Source: Bacilli bacterium
GTDB lineage: Bacteria > Bacillota_I > Bacilli_A > RF39 > UBA660
DNA: 52,111 nucleotides
Assembly: GCA_017397685.1 (NCBI GenBank)
Contig: JAFQID010000036.1
Location: 1-52,111, forward strand
Direction: 5' to 3'
The notes beneath the pieces were generated by a model. It had not been told where the DNA came from and made no database searches. It worked only from the letters and a program-made list of their open reading frames with translations. Shown piece by piece: positions 1 through 7,560 of the stretch (the stretch's first letter is position 1; each line of letters begins with the position of its first letter). A program made the position numbers and the translations under genes.

Positions 1-107
1 AAGAATTTATTGACGATATTGTTTATGATAATAATTATTTACGTCCAAGTTATGCATTAAATTATAAAACCCCAAATGAGTATAAATCTCATTTAGGGTT
101 TAACTAG
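1..107 (+). pseudogene. IS3-family transposase, C-terminal end (cut by window start)
   Basis: An open frame enters from the window edge and stops at TAG 105-107. Its 34 visible residues include RPSYALNYKTPNEY, the C-terminal end of IS3/IS150-type transposases just after the DDE catalytic core. The catalytic residues lie outside the window, so intactness cannot be judged. The family call rests on this C-terminal motif alone. Confidence 0.75.
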
Positions 108-141
108 AACTTTTTGTGTCTACTTTTTATTGACAAGTTCA
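1..141 (+). mobile_element. Right end of an IS3-family insertion sequence
   Basis: About 34 bp follow the transposase stop, before the 3' end of the oppositely oriented YfhO gene. IS3-family elements normally end in CA, and a CA is present at 140-141 at the end of TTGACAAGTTCA. That makes 141 a plausible terminus. The other end is outside the window, so the inverted repeat and target duplication cannot be checked. Confidence 0.5.
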
Positions 142-144
142 ATT

Positions 145-2649
145 TTAATTATCTAGGGCCTTTTTTCTTAAATAAATAATTGTTATTAATAGTGACATTA
201 GAGATATTAATGAACCTATTTTAAATCCAACAGGTATAAATGTTAGTTCTATTGTTTTAGCATCTTTTTTTGTTTCAAAACATATAAATGTGTTTAGACA
301 TTTGTTATAATTTATATTTTCATTGTTAATTTTTATATTCCATCCTTTATCATAAGGAATTGTTGTTAGATATAATTCATCTTTGTTAGTAGTTTTTATT
401 GTGCCTTTTATGTTGTTATCTTTTTGATATTTTGATATTTTGAAGTCTTTTTTTATATTTTTTATAAATGTTTGATAAGTTTTTAGTGGTAAGAAGGTTA
501 TTTGGGCTATTTTGCTATTATATTCATTTAAAATTGATTTTAATGTTATTTTATATGTTTGACCTTTTTTTAAAAGAATAGGGGTTTTATTTGAAGTTAT
601 ATAATAGTTTTTGTTCTCATTATCTATTATTATGTTTGCTTGGGTAAATAGATTAATATCGTCATGTATTATAAGGAATCCATCTTCTTCTATAGTTCCG
701 TTATATTCTATGTAACCATCTTCTTTATTATTTATTTTTATAAGTCTATTTTTTTCTTGTTTTATATTAGTATATTTATTTATTTTTAATATTTCATAAG
801 TTTTAACATTGGTATTTAAAATATCATTTACTATTTTGTTTATATTTTCATTTCTATTATTATTTACTAATTTTGTATCTTTTATATTTTTTGAACTTTT
901 AAATATTAGGGGAAGTGCATCATTATTTATGTATATATTGTTATTTTTATTTAATTTTTTATAATAGTCTTCTTTGTTTGATGCGGTAAAGTATTTTATG
1001 CCAAGTAAAGAATTAACATATGGGTTTTCAAATGTATATACTAGTGTTGAGTCATCTTTTATATCATATTCTAATTTGTTTTTGATAAAATCTATTGTTT
1101 TACCGTTTTTAAGTGAATTAAAGAAGTTTAATCCATTATAAAGATAAGTTGCTCCATTGTTATAATTATTATAAGTACTATATTCTACTCTATAGAAATT
1201 ATTAGTTGTTTCATTATTTTTTATTGTATTTGTAAGGTTTGTGTAAATTTTATTATTGGATATGAAAGAGTCTTTATAAAGACCTGAGTTTAAACTTTCT
1301 AAGCTGATACTTGTATTTAATAGTAATTCTATAAAAAATAATGTTAGTAATATTTTGCTATTACTATTAAATATATATTGCACTAGTAATAATATACTAA
1401 ATATAAAACATATTATTTTTATTGGAAAATCAAAGAATTTTGCATTTATTGCTGGGTATATTATTAAAGCTATAAATGATAATAATATTATTATTTTTTG
1501 TTTGTTTTCTATTTTTGAATTATTTGTTATTGATTGTTTATATGCGAGAGTTATTAGGAAAAAAGTAAATGTAAAAATGTACCTATTTGGATACCATATT
1601 GGCCTTTGAAACATATGCCATGCAAAATCGATTAGGTTAAAGCTTATACTTATGAGGAAAAATATTATTAATATGAGTGATGCTTTTTTTTCTTTTTTGT
1701 TAATATTTTTATTAAAGAAATATTTTATTGTTAGAATTGATGCGAATAAGGTGTAGTATATATTTACTGTTCCGTATTGTACATCATTTGTTTTAAATGA
1801 TCCTGGTGTGAGTTTATAAAATATATTTAGAAAATTTAAATTAAAGTTAAAGTAGTCTGTACTAGTGTCATGGCTGAATAATTGTGCTTTGCCTTGTAGT
1901 AGTTCGTATAGTGTGGGAATTAAAACTATTGAGCACATTATACCTGATAATAATGATGAGATTATAAACATTTTTATTATTTTTTTGTTTTTATTATTAG
2001 AAATATAGTAGTTATATGCAAAGTAAATTACTGAAAATATGCATATCATATATCCTATATAAAAGTTTGATAATATTGAAAGAGTAAGTGTTACAATATA
2101 ATACTTTGGTTTGTTTTCATTTATTATTTTATCTATTCCTATCATTACTAGTGGGAATAATACAACACTATCAAAGAACATGAAGTTGTAAAAATATACT
2201 ATATTGTATGCCATTAATGCGTATGTTAGCGAAAAAATTATTGTAAATATATTATTTGTATTTTTAAATTTATATTTTAGATATTTACACATTGTTAATC
2301 CAGATAGTGATATTCTTAAAAAGATTATTAATGTGTAAAATACTATTTGAGAGTTATTGTTAAAAAATATAATTAATAGATTTACCGGATTAAATAGATA
2401 ATATGCTGCGGTTGCGTAGAAGTTATAACCAAGTATTCCTTTAAATGAATAAAAAAGTGATTGGTTATTAGTAAGTACTTCTTTATAATAAGAAAAGAAA
2501 CCTTGATATTGAGATGATGCATCATAAAGAATTAGTGTTTTGTTTCCGAAGGGATAATAGTGATTTATTAAGCAAGCTATTAAAAATATTAATGATGGTA
2601 ATATAAAACTTAGTATTTCTATATGATATTTCTTAATAATTTTTTTCAT
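145..2649 (-). CDS. YfhO family membrane protein (probable GT-C-type glycosyltransferase)
   Basis: This 834-residue protein has many transmembrane helices over roughly its first 440 residues, a large extracytoplasmic region, and a last helix near residues 808-828 followed by a basic tail. The N-terminus carries the family pattern YPFGNKTLILYDASSQYQGF, with the conserved acidic residue in the first outer loop, and LGYNFYATAAYYLFNPVNLL. YfhO proteins belong to the GT-C fold group and have been linked to glycosylation of teichoic acids in Firmicutes. The substrate here is unknown. The start has an AGAGGTG ribosome site. Its 3' end lies within a few bases of the IS3 end, so the IS may have landed right beside or inside its terminator. 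Confidence 0.85.
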   Translation of the reverse strand: MKKIIKKYHIEILSFILPSLIFLIACLINHYYPFGNKTLILYDASSQYQGFFSYYKEVLTNNQSLFYSFKGILGYNFYATAAYYLFNPVNLLIIFFNNNSQIVFYTLIIFLRISLSGLTMCKYLKYKFKNTNNIFTIIFSLTYALMAYNIVYFYNFMFFDSVVLFPLVMIGIDKIINENKPKYYIVTLTLSILSNFYIGYMICIFSVIYFAYNYYISNNKNKKIIKMFIISSLLSGIMCSIVLIPTLYELLQGKAQLFSHDTSTDYFNFNLNFLNIFYKLTPGSFKTNDVQYGTVNIYYTLFASILTIKYFFNKNINKKEKKASLILIIFFLISISFNLIDFAWHMFQRPIWYPNRYIFTFTFFLITLAYKQSITNNSKIENKQKIIILLSFIALIIYPAINAKFFDFPIKIICFIFSILLLVQYIFNSNSKILLTLFFIELLLNTSISLESLNSGLYKDSFISNNKIYTNLTNTIKNNETTNNFYRVEYSTYNNYNNGATYLYNGLNFFNSLKNGKTIDFIKNKLEYDIKDDSTLVYTFENPYVNSLLGIKYFTASNKEDYYKKLNKNNNIYINNDALPLIFKSSKNIKDTKLVNNNRNENINKIVNDILNTNVKTYEILKINKYTNIKQEKNRLIKINNKEDGYIEYNGTIEEDGFLIIHDDINLFTQANIIIDNENKNYYITSNKTPILLKKGQTYKITLKSILNEYNSKIAQITFLPLKTYQTFIKNIKKDFKISKYQKDNNIKGTIKTTNKDELYLTTIPYDKGWNIKINNENINYNKCLNTFICFETKKDAKTIELTFIPVGFKIGSLISLMSLLITIIYLRKKALDN

Positions 2650-2738
2650 TATAACACCTCTTATATTTTTTATTTTACATTTATTTATTGATTTTGTAAA
2701 TTGACTTATAATAATTGTTATTTTTTTTTAATTGCTAC

Positions 2739-2767
2739 TTGATTTTTATTATTATTGTTGATATTAT
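2739..2767 (+). promoter_or_regulatory. Promoter of first TasA-like gene
   Basis: TTGATT (2739-2744), a 17-bp spacer and TATTAT (2762-2767) form a sigma-A-like promoter just upstream of the AAAGGAGG ribosome site. The same arrangement recurs before the next two genes at 3506-3534 and 4252-4280, which supports it being real. Confidence 0.6.
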
Positions 2768-2792
2768 TGTTATAGTAAAGGAGGACAAAGTT

Positions 2793-3395
2793 ATGGAAAA
2801 CAGTAAAGGGCAAACTATCTTTTTATCAGTTATTGGTGTTGCGACTTTATTAGTTGCGATTATTGGTGCTACATTTGCGTGGTTTAGTGTTGAAGTTTCT
2901 GGTAATGAAAGTGCACAAAGTGTTTATGTTGAAACTATGAAACTAGGTTCTGTTACTTATACAGATAGTAATGCTATTTCATTAACAAATGTTAAACCTA
3001 TGAAACTTGCAACAGCTCAAAATTCTGCTTCTAATAAGAAGACTTTCACTGTAGCTCAAACTGATACAACTGCTACTGAAACATTATCATATGTTATTTC
3101 ATTAGATGTTACTGATAATGAGTTAACTACTGTTGATAGTGGTTACTTTAAGCATTCTCTTACTGGTATATCTAGTAAATCTGGTGATGATGCTGGTACT
3201 CTAGTTAGTGTTGCTTTAAGTGAAGTTCCTGGAAATGCAACAAATGATCTTGGAACTGGTACTTTAAAAGGTTATGAAAGTCATACTTATACTTATCTTA
3301 TTTTCCTAGAAGAAGCTAACGATGAGCAAAATGAAGCTCAAGGTGCTACTTTCTCTGGTAAAATCCAAGTAAGATTAAGTCAAACTGAGTACTAA
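2793..3395 (+). CDS. TasA/camelysin-like secreted protein 1 (SipW-type signal peptide)
   Basis: This is a 200-residue secreted protein. The start is set at 2793 (MENSKGQTIFL) because a strong AAAGGAGG site lies just upstream; the frame is open further 5' but has no better start. Residues 8-31 are a long hydrophobic signal ending IIGATFAWFS, typical of SipW-processed TasA/CalY proteins. The rest is rich in Thr, Ser and Val and looks like a beta-sandwich. TasA-type proteins form extracellular fibres in biofilms. The mature part is closely similar to the next gene (YVETMKLGSVT, DLGTGTL, GYESH, QGATFSGK), so the two arose by duplication. A SipW-type peptidase lies three genes downstream. Fibre formation is inferred, not visible. 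Confidence 0.8.
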   Translation: MENSKGQTIFLSVIGVATLLVAIIGATFAWFSVEVSGNESAQSVYVETMKLGSVTYTDSNAISLTNVKPMKLATAQNSASNKKTFTVAQTDTTATETLSYVISLDVTDNELTTVDSGYFKHSLTGISSKSGDDAGTLVSVALSEVPGNATNDLGTGTLKGYESHTYTYLIFLEEANDEQNEAQGATFSGKIQVRLSQTEY

Positions 3396-3416
3396 TCTAA
3401 AACAAATTATTTAGTT

Positions 3417-3494
3417 GAGATTGTTGATATAACTTGAATATAAAGTTTATTAATCTCATGGGATTAAAAAGTGAAATAAAGTTTTCACTTTTTT
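3417..3494 (+). terminator. Structured 3' UTR and terminator after TasA-like gene 1
   Basis: GAGATT (3417-3422) pairs with AATCTC (3452-3457), with an inner AACTT/AAGTT pairing. A terminator hairpin AAAAAGTGAAA (3466-3476) with TTTCACTTTTT (3483-3493) follows. The same two-part structure follows the second gene at 4158-4239. Confidence 0.65.
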
Positions 3495-3505
3495 AAAATT
3501 TATAC

Positions 3506-3534
3506 TTGATTTTTTATATGATACTTGGTATTAT
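3506..3534 (+). promoter_or_regulatory. Promoter of second TasA-like gene
   Basis: TTGATT (3506-3511), a 17-bp spacer and TATTAT (3529-3534), followed by the same GGTTATAGTAAAGGAGG-like leader as gene 1. Confidence 0.6.
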
Positions 3535-3560
3535 GGTTATAGTAAAGGAGGATAAAAGTT

Positions 3561-4154
3561 ATGGAAAATAGTAAAGGTCAAACTATATTCTTATCAGTTA
3601 TTGGTGTTGCAACTTTATTAGTTGCTATTATTGGTGCTACATTCGCTTGGTTTAGCGTAGATGTTACTGGTAATGCTGGTGCTCAAAGTGTTTATGTTGA
3701 AACTATGAAATTAGGATCTGTAACATTCACAGATAATGATGCTATTGTTTTAACTAATGTAAAACCTATTACATCTGAACAAATAACTGCTGATAATATA
3801 AAAGAGTTTACTGTTGCTCAAACAGCTACTGATGCTACTGAAACATTAACTTATAAAATCAGATTAGAAGTTACTGATGGTAATTTAGCTACTGTAGATG
3901 AAGGTCATTTTATACATTCATTAAGTGCTACTAAAACTGGAACAGGTACAACAGTAACTATTAACGAAGAAGAAGTTCCTAGTACATCTACTGATCTTGG
4001 AACTGGTACTTTAGTTGGTTATGAGTCTCATAGTTATACTTATACTATTTATCTAGAAGAAGCTAATGCAGCTCAAAATGCTGCTCAAGGTGCTACTTTC
4101 TCTGGTAAATTAAGTGTTAGTTTAACTCAAACTCAATACGGCGATCTTAATTAA
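3561..4154 (+). CDS. TasA/camelysin-like secreted protein 2 (SipW-type signal peptide)
   Basis: A 197-residue tandem paralogue of the gene before it. The first 32 residues are almost identical (MENSKGQTIFLSVIGVATLL), including the long hydrophobic SipW-type signal. Differences concentrate in the middle of the mature domain. It has its own promoter, ribosome site (AAAGGAGG) and structured terminator, so the two genes are separate transcripts that could be tuned independently. The role is inferred from the family: a fibre subunit of the extracellular matrix, or a cell-surface camelysin-like protein. No metalloprotease motif is visible, so protease activity is not claimed. Confidence 0.8.
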   Translation: MENSKGQTIFLSVIGVATLLVAIIGATFAWFSVDVTGNAGAQSVYVETMKLGSVTFTDNDAIVLTNVKPITSEQITADNIKEFTVAQTATDATETLTYKIRLEVTDGNLATVDEGHFIHSLSATKTGTGTTVTINEEEVPSTSTDLGTGTLVGYESHSYTYTIYLEEANAAQNAAQGATFSGKLSVSLTQTQYGDLN

Positions 4155-4157
4155 TTT

Positions 4158-4239
4158 GAGATTATTGATATAACTTTTTATATAAAGTTTTACCAATCTC
4201 ATGAGATTTAAAAAGTGAAATGGAAAATTTTCACTTTTT
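4158..4239 (+). terminator. Structured 3' UTR and terminator after TasA-like gene 2
   Basis: GAGATT (4158-4163) pairs with AATCTC (4195-4200), with an inner AACTT/AAGTT pairing. Then AAAAAGTGAAA (4210-4220) pairs with TTTCACTTTTT (4229-4239). This copies the arrangement after gene 1. Confidence 0.65.
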
Positions 4240-4251
4240 TTCTTTTAAATC

Positions 4252-4280
4252 TTGTATTTTATTATTATTTTTGCTATTAT
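4252..4280 (+). promoter_or_regulatory. Promoter of the third TasA-like gene and sipW
   Basis: TTGTAT (4252-4257), a 17-bp spacer and TATTAT (4275-4280) repeat the layout of the two upstream promoters. A second candidate -10, TATAAT, lies a few bases further 3'. Confidence 0.5.
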
Positions 4281-4304
4281 TATTATATAATATGTGGAGG
4301 ATTT

Positions 4305-4868
4305 ATGAGTAATAATAATAGTAAAATATATAATAGATTTTCTATGCTGTCAATAATTATTTTAATTGTTATGATTGTTATGGTTGCTGGATTATCTTAT
4401 GCGTATATCATAAAGAAAATTGAAGGAGGAGATAATACTAGGGTAATTATAAAAACAGCTGACATTATGCTTAAGTATGATGAGGGAAATACTTTGAATG
4501 CATATAATGTTTCTCCTGGTTGGGAAGATGAGTTTACTTTTTCTGTTGAAAATTATAGTCCTGAAGTAAATGCTAAATATAAAATTATTTTAGATATTTT
4601 ATCTCCACTTAGTGAAAAAGAAGATGAAAGTTTTATATATACTTTAGTGTCAAAATCAAATAAAGATAATAGTGAAGTTAATGCTCCTGTTAATGTTGAT
4701 GAAACTTCAGTTCCTATTTCAACTTCTGAATTAGGCATTGCTTCTATTAGTGCTGAAACTTTACACGAATATACTTTAAATGTTAAATTAAAAGAAAATA
4801 ATAAAAATCAAAATCATTTAATGGGTAAGACATTTATCGCTAAAATAGTTGTCGAAACTGTTTATTAG
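4305..4868 (+). CDS. Divergent TasA-like membrane or secreted protein
   Basis: The start is set at 4305 because TGGAGG precedes it by about 4 bases; an upstream in-frame extension would run through the previous terminator. The 188-residue product has a hydrophobic segment at about residues 13-36 ending in LSYAY, then a beta-rich domain. That domain shares the C-terminal layout of the two TasA-like proteins (SVPISTSELG, HEYTLNVKL, MGKTFIAKIVVE against ATFSGKIQV). It is therefore a distant member of the set and may be a minor subunit or membrane anchor. It sits 11 bases from the SipW gene and is probably co-transcribed with it. Confidence 0.65.
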   Translation: MSNNNSKIYNRFSMLSIIILIVMIVMVAGLSYAYIIKKIEGGDNTRVIIKTADIMLKYDEGNTLNAYNVSPGWEDEFTFSVENYSPEVNAKYKIILDILSPLSEKEDESFIYTLVSKSNKDNSEVNAPVNVDETSVPISTSELGIASISAETLHEYTLNVKLKENNKNQNHLMGKTFIAKIVVETVY

Positions 4869-4879
4869 GAGTATATAGA

Positions 4880-5485
4880 ATGAATAAAAGAAAGAAAAAT
4901 AAGTTATTTAATTATATATCTAAAGTTATTAGTAATACTATATTGGTTTTGTTAATATTTATTGGTTTATTTTTGGTAATATATGTTGTTTCTGGTAAGA
5001 TTAGTCAATCTAAGGGTGAGAATCCTAAAATGGGGTTATTTACAATTATTAGTCCTAGTATGACTGGTACTTTAAATGTTTATGATGTTGTTTTTACTAA
5101 GAAAATTAATAATAATGATTATAAGACTGGTGATATAATTACTTTTTATTCAACTAATGAGTTTTTTAAAGGAACTCCGATTACTCATAGAATTGTAGAT
5201 GTTGTTGAAACAACTGGTAGTGGTAAAATGTATGTAACCAAAGGAGATGCTAATAGTGCTGTTGATAGTGATAAAGTTTATCCAAGTAATGTTTTAGGAA
5301 AAGTTTTATTTAAAGTTCCTCAGCTTGGTAGGGTACAATTTTTCTTAGCATCTAAAGGAGGTTGGTTAATTGGTATTTTAATACCTGCGCTTGCTATTAT
5401 TGCATATGATATATATAAAGTAATTAAATTAATTTTACTTAAGAGTAAGTTAACTAAGCTTAGAAATAGTCATGGAAATATTTAA
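4880..5485 (+). CDS. sipW: SipW-type signal peptidase I
   Basis: A 201-residue S26-family peptidase. After an N-terminal membrane helix (about 17-40) it has SPSM with the nucleophile Ser at residue 60. A THRI motif follows with His at residue 103, instead of the Lys of ordinary bacterial signal peptidases. This Ser-His form is the ER/SipW subclass. GDANSAVD and a C-terminal helix (about 158-182) also fit. In Bacillus, SipW cuts the signal peptides of TasA and TapA. Its place directly behind three TasA-like genes supports the same role here. Confidence 0.9.
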   Translation: MNKRKKNKLFNYISKVISNTILVLLIFIGLFLVIYVVSGKISQSKGENPKMGLFTIISPSMTGTLNVYDVVFTKKINNNDYKTGDIITFYSTNEFFKGTPITHRIVDVVETTGSGKMYVTKGDANSAVDSDKVYPSNVLGKVLFKVPQLGRVQFFLASKGGWLIGILIPALAIIAYDIYKVIKLILLKSKLTKLRNSHGNI

Positions 5486-5511
5486 AAAACATTGAGGTTT
5501 TCAATGTTTTT
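5486..5511. terminator. Bidirectional terminator between sipW and the ABC permease
   Basis: AAAACATTGA (5486-5495) and TCAATGTTTT (5501-5510) form a perfect 10-bp stem with a 5-base loop, A-rich on one side and T-rich on the other. It can serve both converging genes and contains the stop codon of the permease. Confidence 0.75.
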
Positions 5512-6280
5512 CTTTTGTAAATAGTATTAATAAATAGTATAGGATAACTGATAAGATTAATAATATGAATATTCCTGTCATGACAAGATTTAAATTAAAT
5601 ATTTGTGAGCCATAAAGAATTAAATATCCGATTCCCGCTTTGGAAGTTAAAAACTCTCCCATGATTACACCAATTAAACACATTGATATATTGATTTTTA
5701 ATGTGTTTATTATTGTTTCCTTGTTTGATGGAATTACTACGTTTAAAAGTATCTTTTTTTTTGATGCTTTAAATGTCTGTAATAGTTTTATTTTTAGTTT
5801 ATCAGTTTGAATAAATCCATTATATATTGATTGTATACTTACGATTATTGATATTAAAATAGCCATCGTTATTATTCCTTTTATGTTTGCACCAATCCAG
5901 ATTATTATTATTGGTCCTAATGCTACTTTTGGCATGGAACCCAATATTATTAAATAAGGTTCTACTACTTTAGATAAGAAGTTGTAGTGATAAAGTAAAA
6001 TAGATATAATTAATGAAATAATTGTTGTTAATGTAAAAGATATTAATGTTTCTTTTAATGTTGTGTATATGTGAAAAAATAGATTATTTTCTTTGTAGAG
6101 GGTTATTAGAGTTTTAATTATGTTTCTTGGAGAACTTGTAATGAATGAGTTTATAATGTTTTTATCTGATAATATTTGCCATATTAATATTAAAAAAATA
6201 AATAATGAAACCTGTGTAATTAATATTAGTCTTTTGTAAATTTTTTGTTTTTTTAAAAACTTTTTTTGTTCTTTAGTCAT
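5501..6280 (-). CDS. ABC transporter permease (SsuC/TauC/ThiX type)
   Basis: A 259-residue inner-membrane permease with about six helices. The family loop is seen as ILGSMPKVALGPIIIIWIG, the EAA-type contact with the ATPase, and GEFLTSKAGIGYLI near the C-terminus. The start is placed at 6280, behind GGAAGGAAAT. A longer frame reaching 6310 would overlap the ATPase gene more and has no clear ribosome site. It overlaps the end of the ATPase gene by 8 bases, so translation is probably coupled. The substrate is unknown; the family moves sulfonates, nitrate, or thiamine precursors. Confidence 0.85.
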   Translation of the reverse strand: MTKEQKKFLKKQKIYKRLILITQVSLFIFLILIWQILSDKNIINSFITSSPRNIIKTLITLYKENNLFFHIYTTLKETLISFTLTTIISLIISILLYHYNFLSKVVEPYLIILGSMPKVALGPIIIIWIGANIKGIITMAILISIIVSIQSIYNGFIQTDKLKIKLLQTFKASKKKILLNVVIPSNKETIINTLKINISMCLIGVIMGEFLTSKAGIGYLILYGSQIFNLNLVMTGIFILLILSVILYYLLILFTKEKH

Positions 6281-7028
6281 TTTTATCAATTTCCTTCCAT
6301 AGTTGATCATAATATGTTGAAAATTCTTTTGCTTTTCTATTTTCTATTGGTCCTTTATTTATTGATAGGTTTATGTTATGTATGTTTTTTATTGTGGCAG
6401 GTCTTTTTGATAAAACTATTATTTTATTACTCATGGATATTGATTCTGCTATATCATGAGATACCATTATTGCTGTTTTATTTTCATTTTTTATAATTTT
6501 ATATACATCATCACTAACGCTAAGTCGACTTTGATAATCAAGTGCAGAAAATGGTTCATCTAAAAGTAGAATTCTTGGTTTAAATGCTAGTGTTCTAATT
6601 AGGGCTAAACGTTGTTTCATTCCACCTGATAGGTTTTTGGGATATGAGTTTTTAAATTCGTATAGATTGTATTTTTTTAATAAGCTTATAACATAGTTTA
6701 TATTTTCTTTTGTTAATTGTTTTTTGATTTTTAATCCAAGTAATGCATTTTCTTCTACTGTCAACCAATCGAAAAGGCTATGTTCTTGAAGCATATAACC
6801 AATTTCACAATTAGATGTAAAGTTTACGTTTCCTTGATATTTGTTTTCTAATCCTGCGATTATATTTAATATTGTGCTTTTTCCACAACCTGATGGACCT
6901 ATTATTGTTATAAAGTCTCCTTCGTTAACTTCAAATGATATATCTGATAGGCAGTTAGTTTCTCCTTCTAAAGTATTATATATTTTTGATAAATGTTTTA
7001 CTGATAGTATTTTATTAGTTGTATTCAT
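6273..7028 (-). CDS. ABC transporter ATP-binding protein (SsuB/TauB/ThiZ type)
   Basis: A 251-residue ABC ATPase with all motifs: Walker A GPSGCGKST (about 44-52), Q-loop in GYMLQEHSLFDWLTV, signature LSGGMKQRLALIR, Walker B ILLLDEPFSALD and switch His in MVSHDIAE. The QEHSLFDWLTV segment is typical of the nitrate/sulfonate/taurine group. Its ATG overlaps the stop of the substrate-binding gene fragment by 14 bases, showing that the three genes once formed one coupled operon. With the upstream gene split by the mobile element, its own transcription may now depend on read-through or on a chance promoter in the element end. Confidence 0.88.
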   Translation of the reverse strand: MNTTNKILSVKHLSKIYNTLEGETNCLSDISFEVNEGDFITIIGPSGCGKSTILNIIAGLENKYQGNVNFTSNCEIGYMLQEHSLFDWLTVEENALLGLKIKKQLTKENINYVISLLKKYNLYEFKNSYPKNLSGGMKQRLALIRTLAFKPRILLLDEPFSALDYQSRLSVSDDVYKIIKNENKTAIMVSHDIAESISMSNKIIVLSKRPATIKNIHNINLSINKGPIENRKAKEFSTYYDQLWKEIDKND

Positions 7029-7419
7029 TTGTTATAAGTAATGCTGTGTCTATTTTTTCTTTTAAGTTATTTCCATATATCATTATGTCCATTAATCTTT
7101 CCATATCTTTTTCGTTTATATATGTTGTTTCATACCATGAATCTGCATCTTTGTATCTTTGTACTATTTTTGTTAGGTCTGTTAATGATGTGTCGGGGAA
7201 CTGTGGAAGAATTATTTTGGCTATATTTTCAGCTGTATTTTCTTTAACAAATGTTAGTCCTTTATTTATTGCTTTTATAAATCCTTTAATTATTGTTTCA
7301 TTATTATAAATATAAGATTCTTTTGCATAGAAAGTTGTGTATGGTACGACTCCTGATAGGTTTCCAAGTGAGGCAAGTGCGCAGCCAAGGTTTTCTTTTT
7401 CTAAGTTTAGTGCATTAGG
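7015..7419 (-). pseudogene. NMT1/SsuA-like substrate-binding protein, C-terminal fragment
   Basis: On the minus strand the frame reads PNALNLEKENLGCALASLG and continues through SGVVPYTTFYAKESY to ...LLITNEYN, ending at TAA (7017-7015). It has no start codon. Seen from the other side, the N-terminal piece at 13588-14184 runs to GDFVNLFE. Joined at the element ends the two give GDFVNLFE+PNALNLEKE, which matches the usual GDYVTLFEPTA.LEKEGKG stretch of NMT1/THI5-like proteins. The whole would be about 327 residues, normal for the family. The gene is thus interrupted by the element and not simply degraded. Confidence 0.85.
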
Positions 7420-7423
7420 TTCT

Positions 7424-7445
7424 CTTAGTGCAAGAATAAGAAGTC
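7424..7445 (+). repeat. Element left-end inverted repeat (attL arm)
   Basis: The + strand starts CTTAGTGCAAG and ends GAAGTC. It is the inverted partner of 13584-13605, with 18 of 22 positions matching. The outer 7 bp (CTTAGTG) and the inner GAAGTC are exact. Crossover is inferred at 7421-7422. Confidence 0.8.
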
Positions 7446-7490
7446 GCTAATATTGTTCAAAATATAATAATTTCCATATAAAATACTGCC

Positions 7491-7517
7491 AAAGTTGAGA
7501 AAAACTCAACTTTTTTT
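7491..7517 (+). terminator. Hairpin with T-run overlapping the OLD gene promoter
   Basis: AAAGTTGAG (7491-7499) and CTCAACTTT (7505-7513) form a perfect 9-bp stem with a 5-base loop, followed by seven T (7511-7517). It could stop transcription entering from the left end. It also overlaps the likely promoter region (TTGAGA at 7495-7500; TATAAT at 7520-7525), so an operator role is possible. Confidence 0.55.
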
Positions 7518-7525
7518 GGTATAAT
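7495..7525 (+). promoter_or_regulatory. Candidate promoter of the OLD gene
   Basis: TATAAT at 7520-7525 lies 35 bases before the ATG. The best -35 match, TTGAGA (7495-7500), is 19 bp away, longer than ideal. The call rests mainly on the perfect -10. Confidence 0.45.
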
Positions 7526-7560
7526 TAAATTAATAACAACTATTGAAAGGAGTCTGCTTT

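Noticed and set aside
2793..4154. Direct repeat of a mobile element around the two TasA-like genes
   Set aside because: The repeated unit is promoter, gene and terminator, with divergent coding middles, so it is a tandem gene duplication; no transposase or terminal repeats are present.
5051..5188. Ordinary type I signal peptidase for the S26 gene
   Set aside because: The second catalytic residue is His in THRI, not Lys, which is the SipW/ER subclass.
6841..7309. Plus-strand small frames opposite the ABC ATPase and binding-protein fragment
   Set aside because: They run antisense to clear ABC motifs and to the recovered binding-protein frame, and no ribosome site was found.
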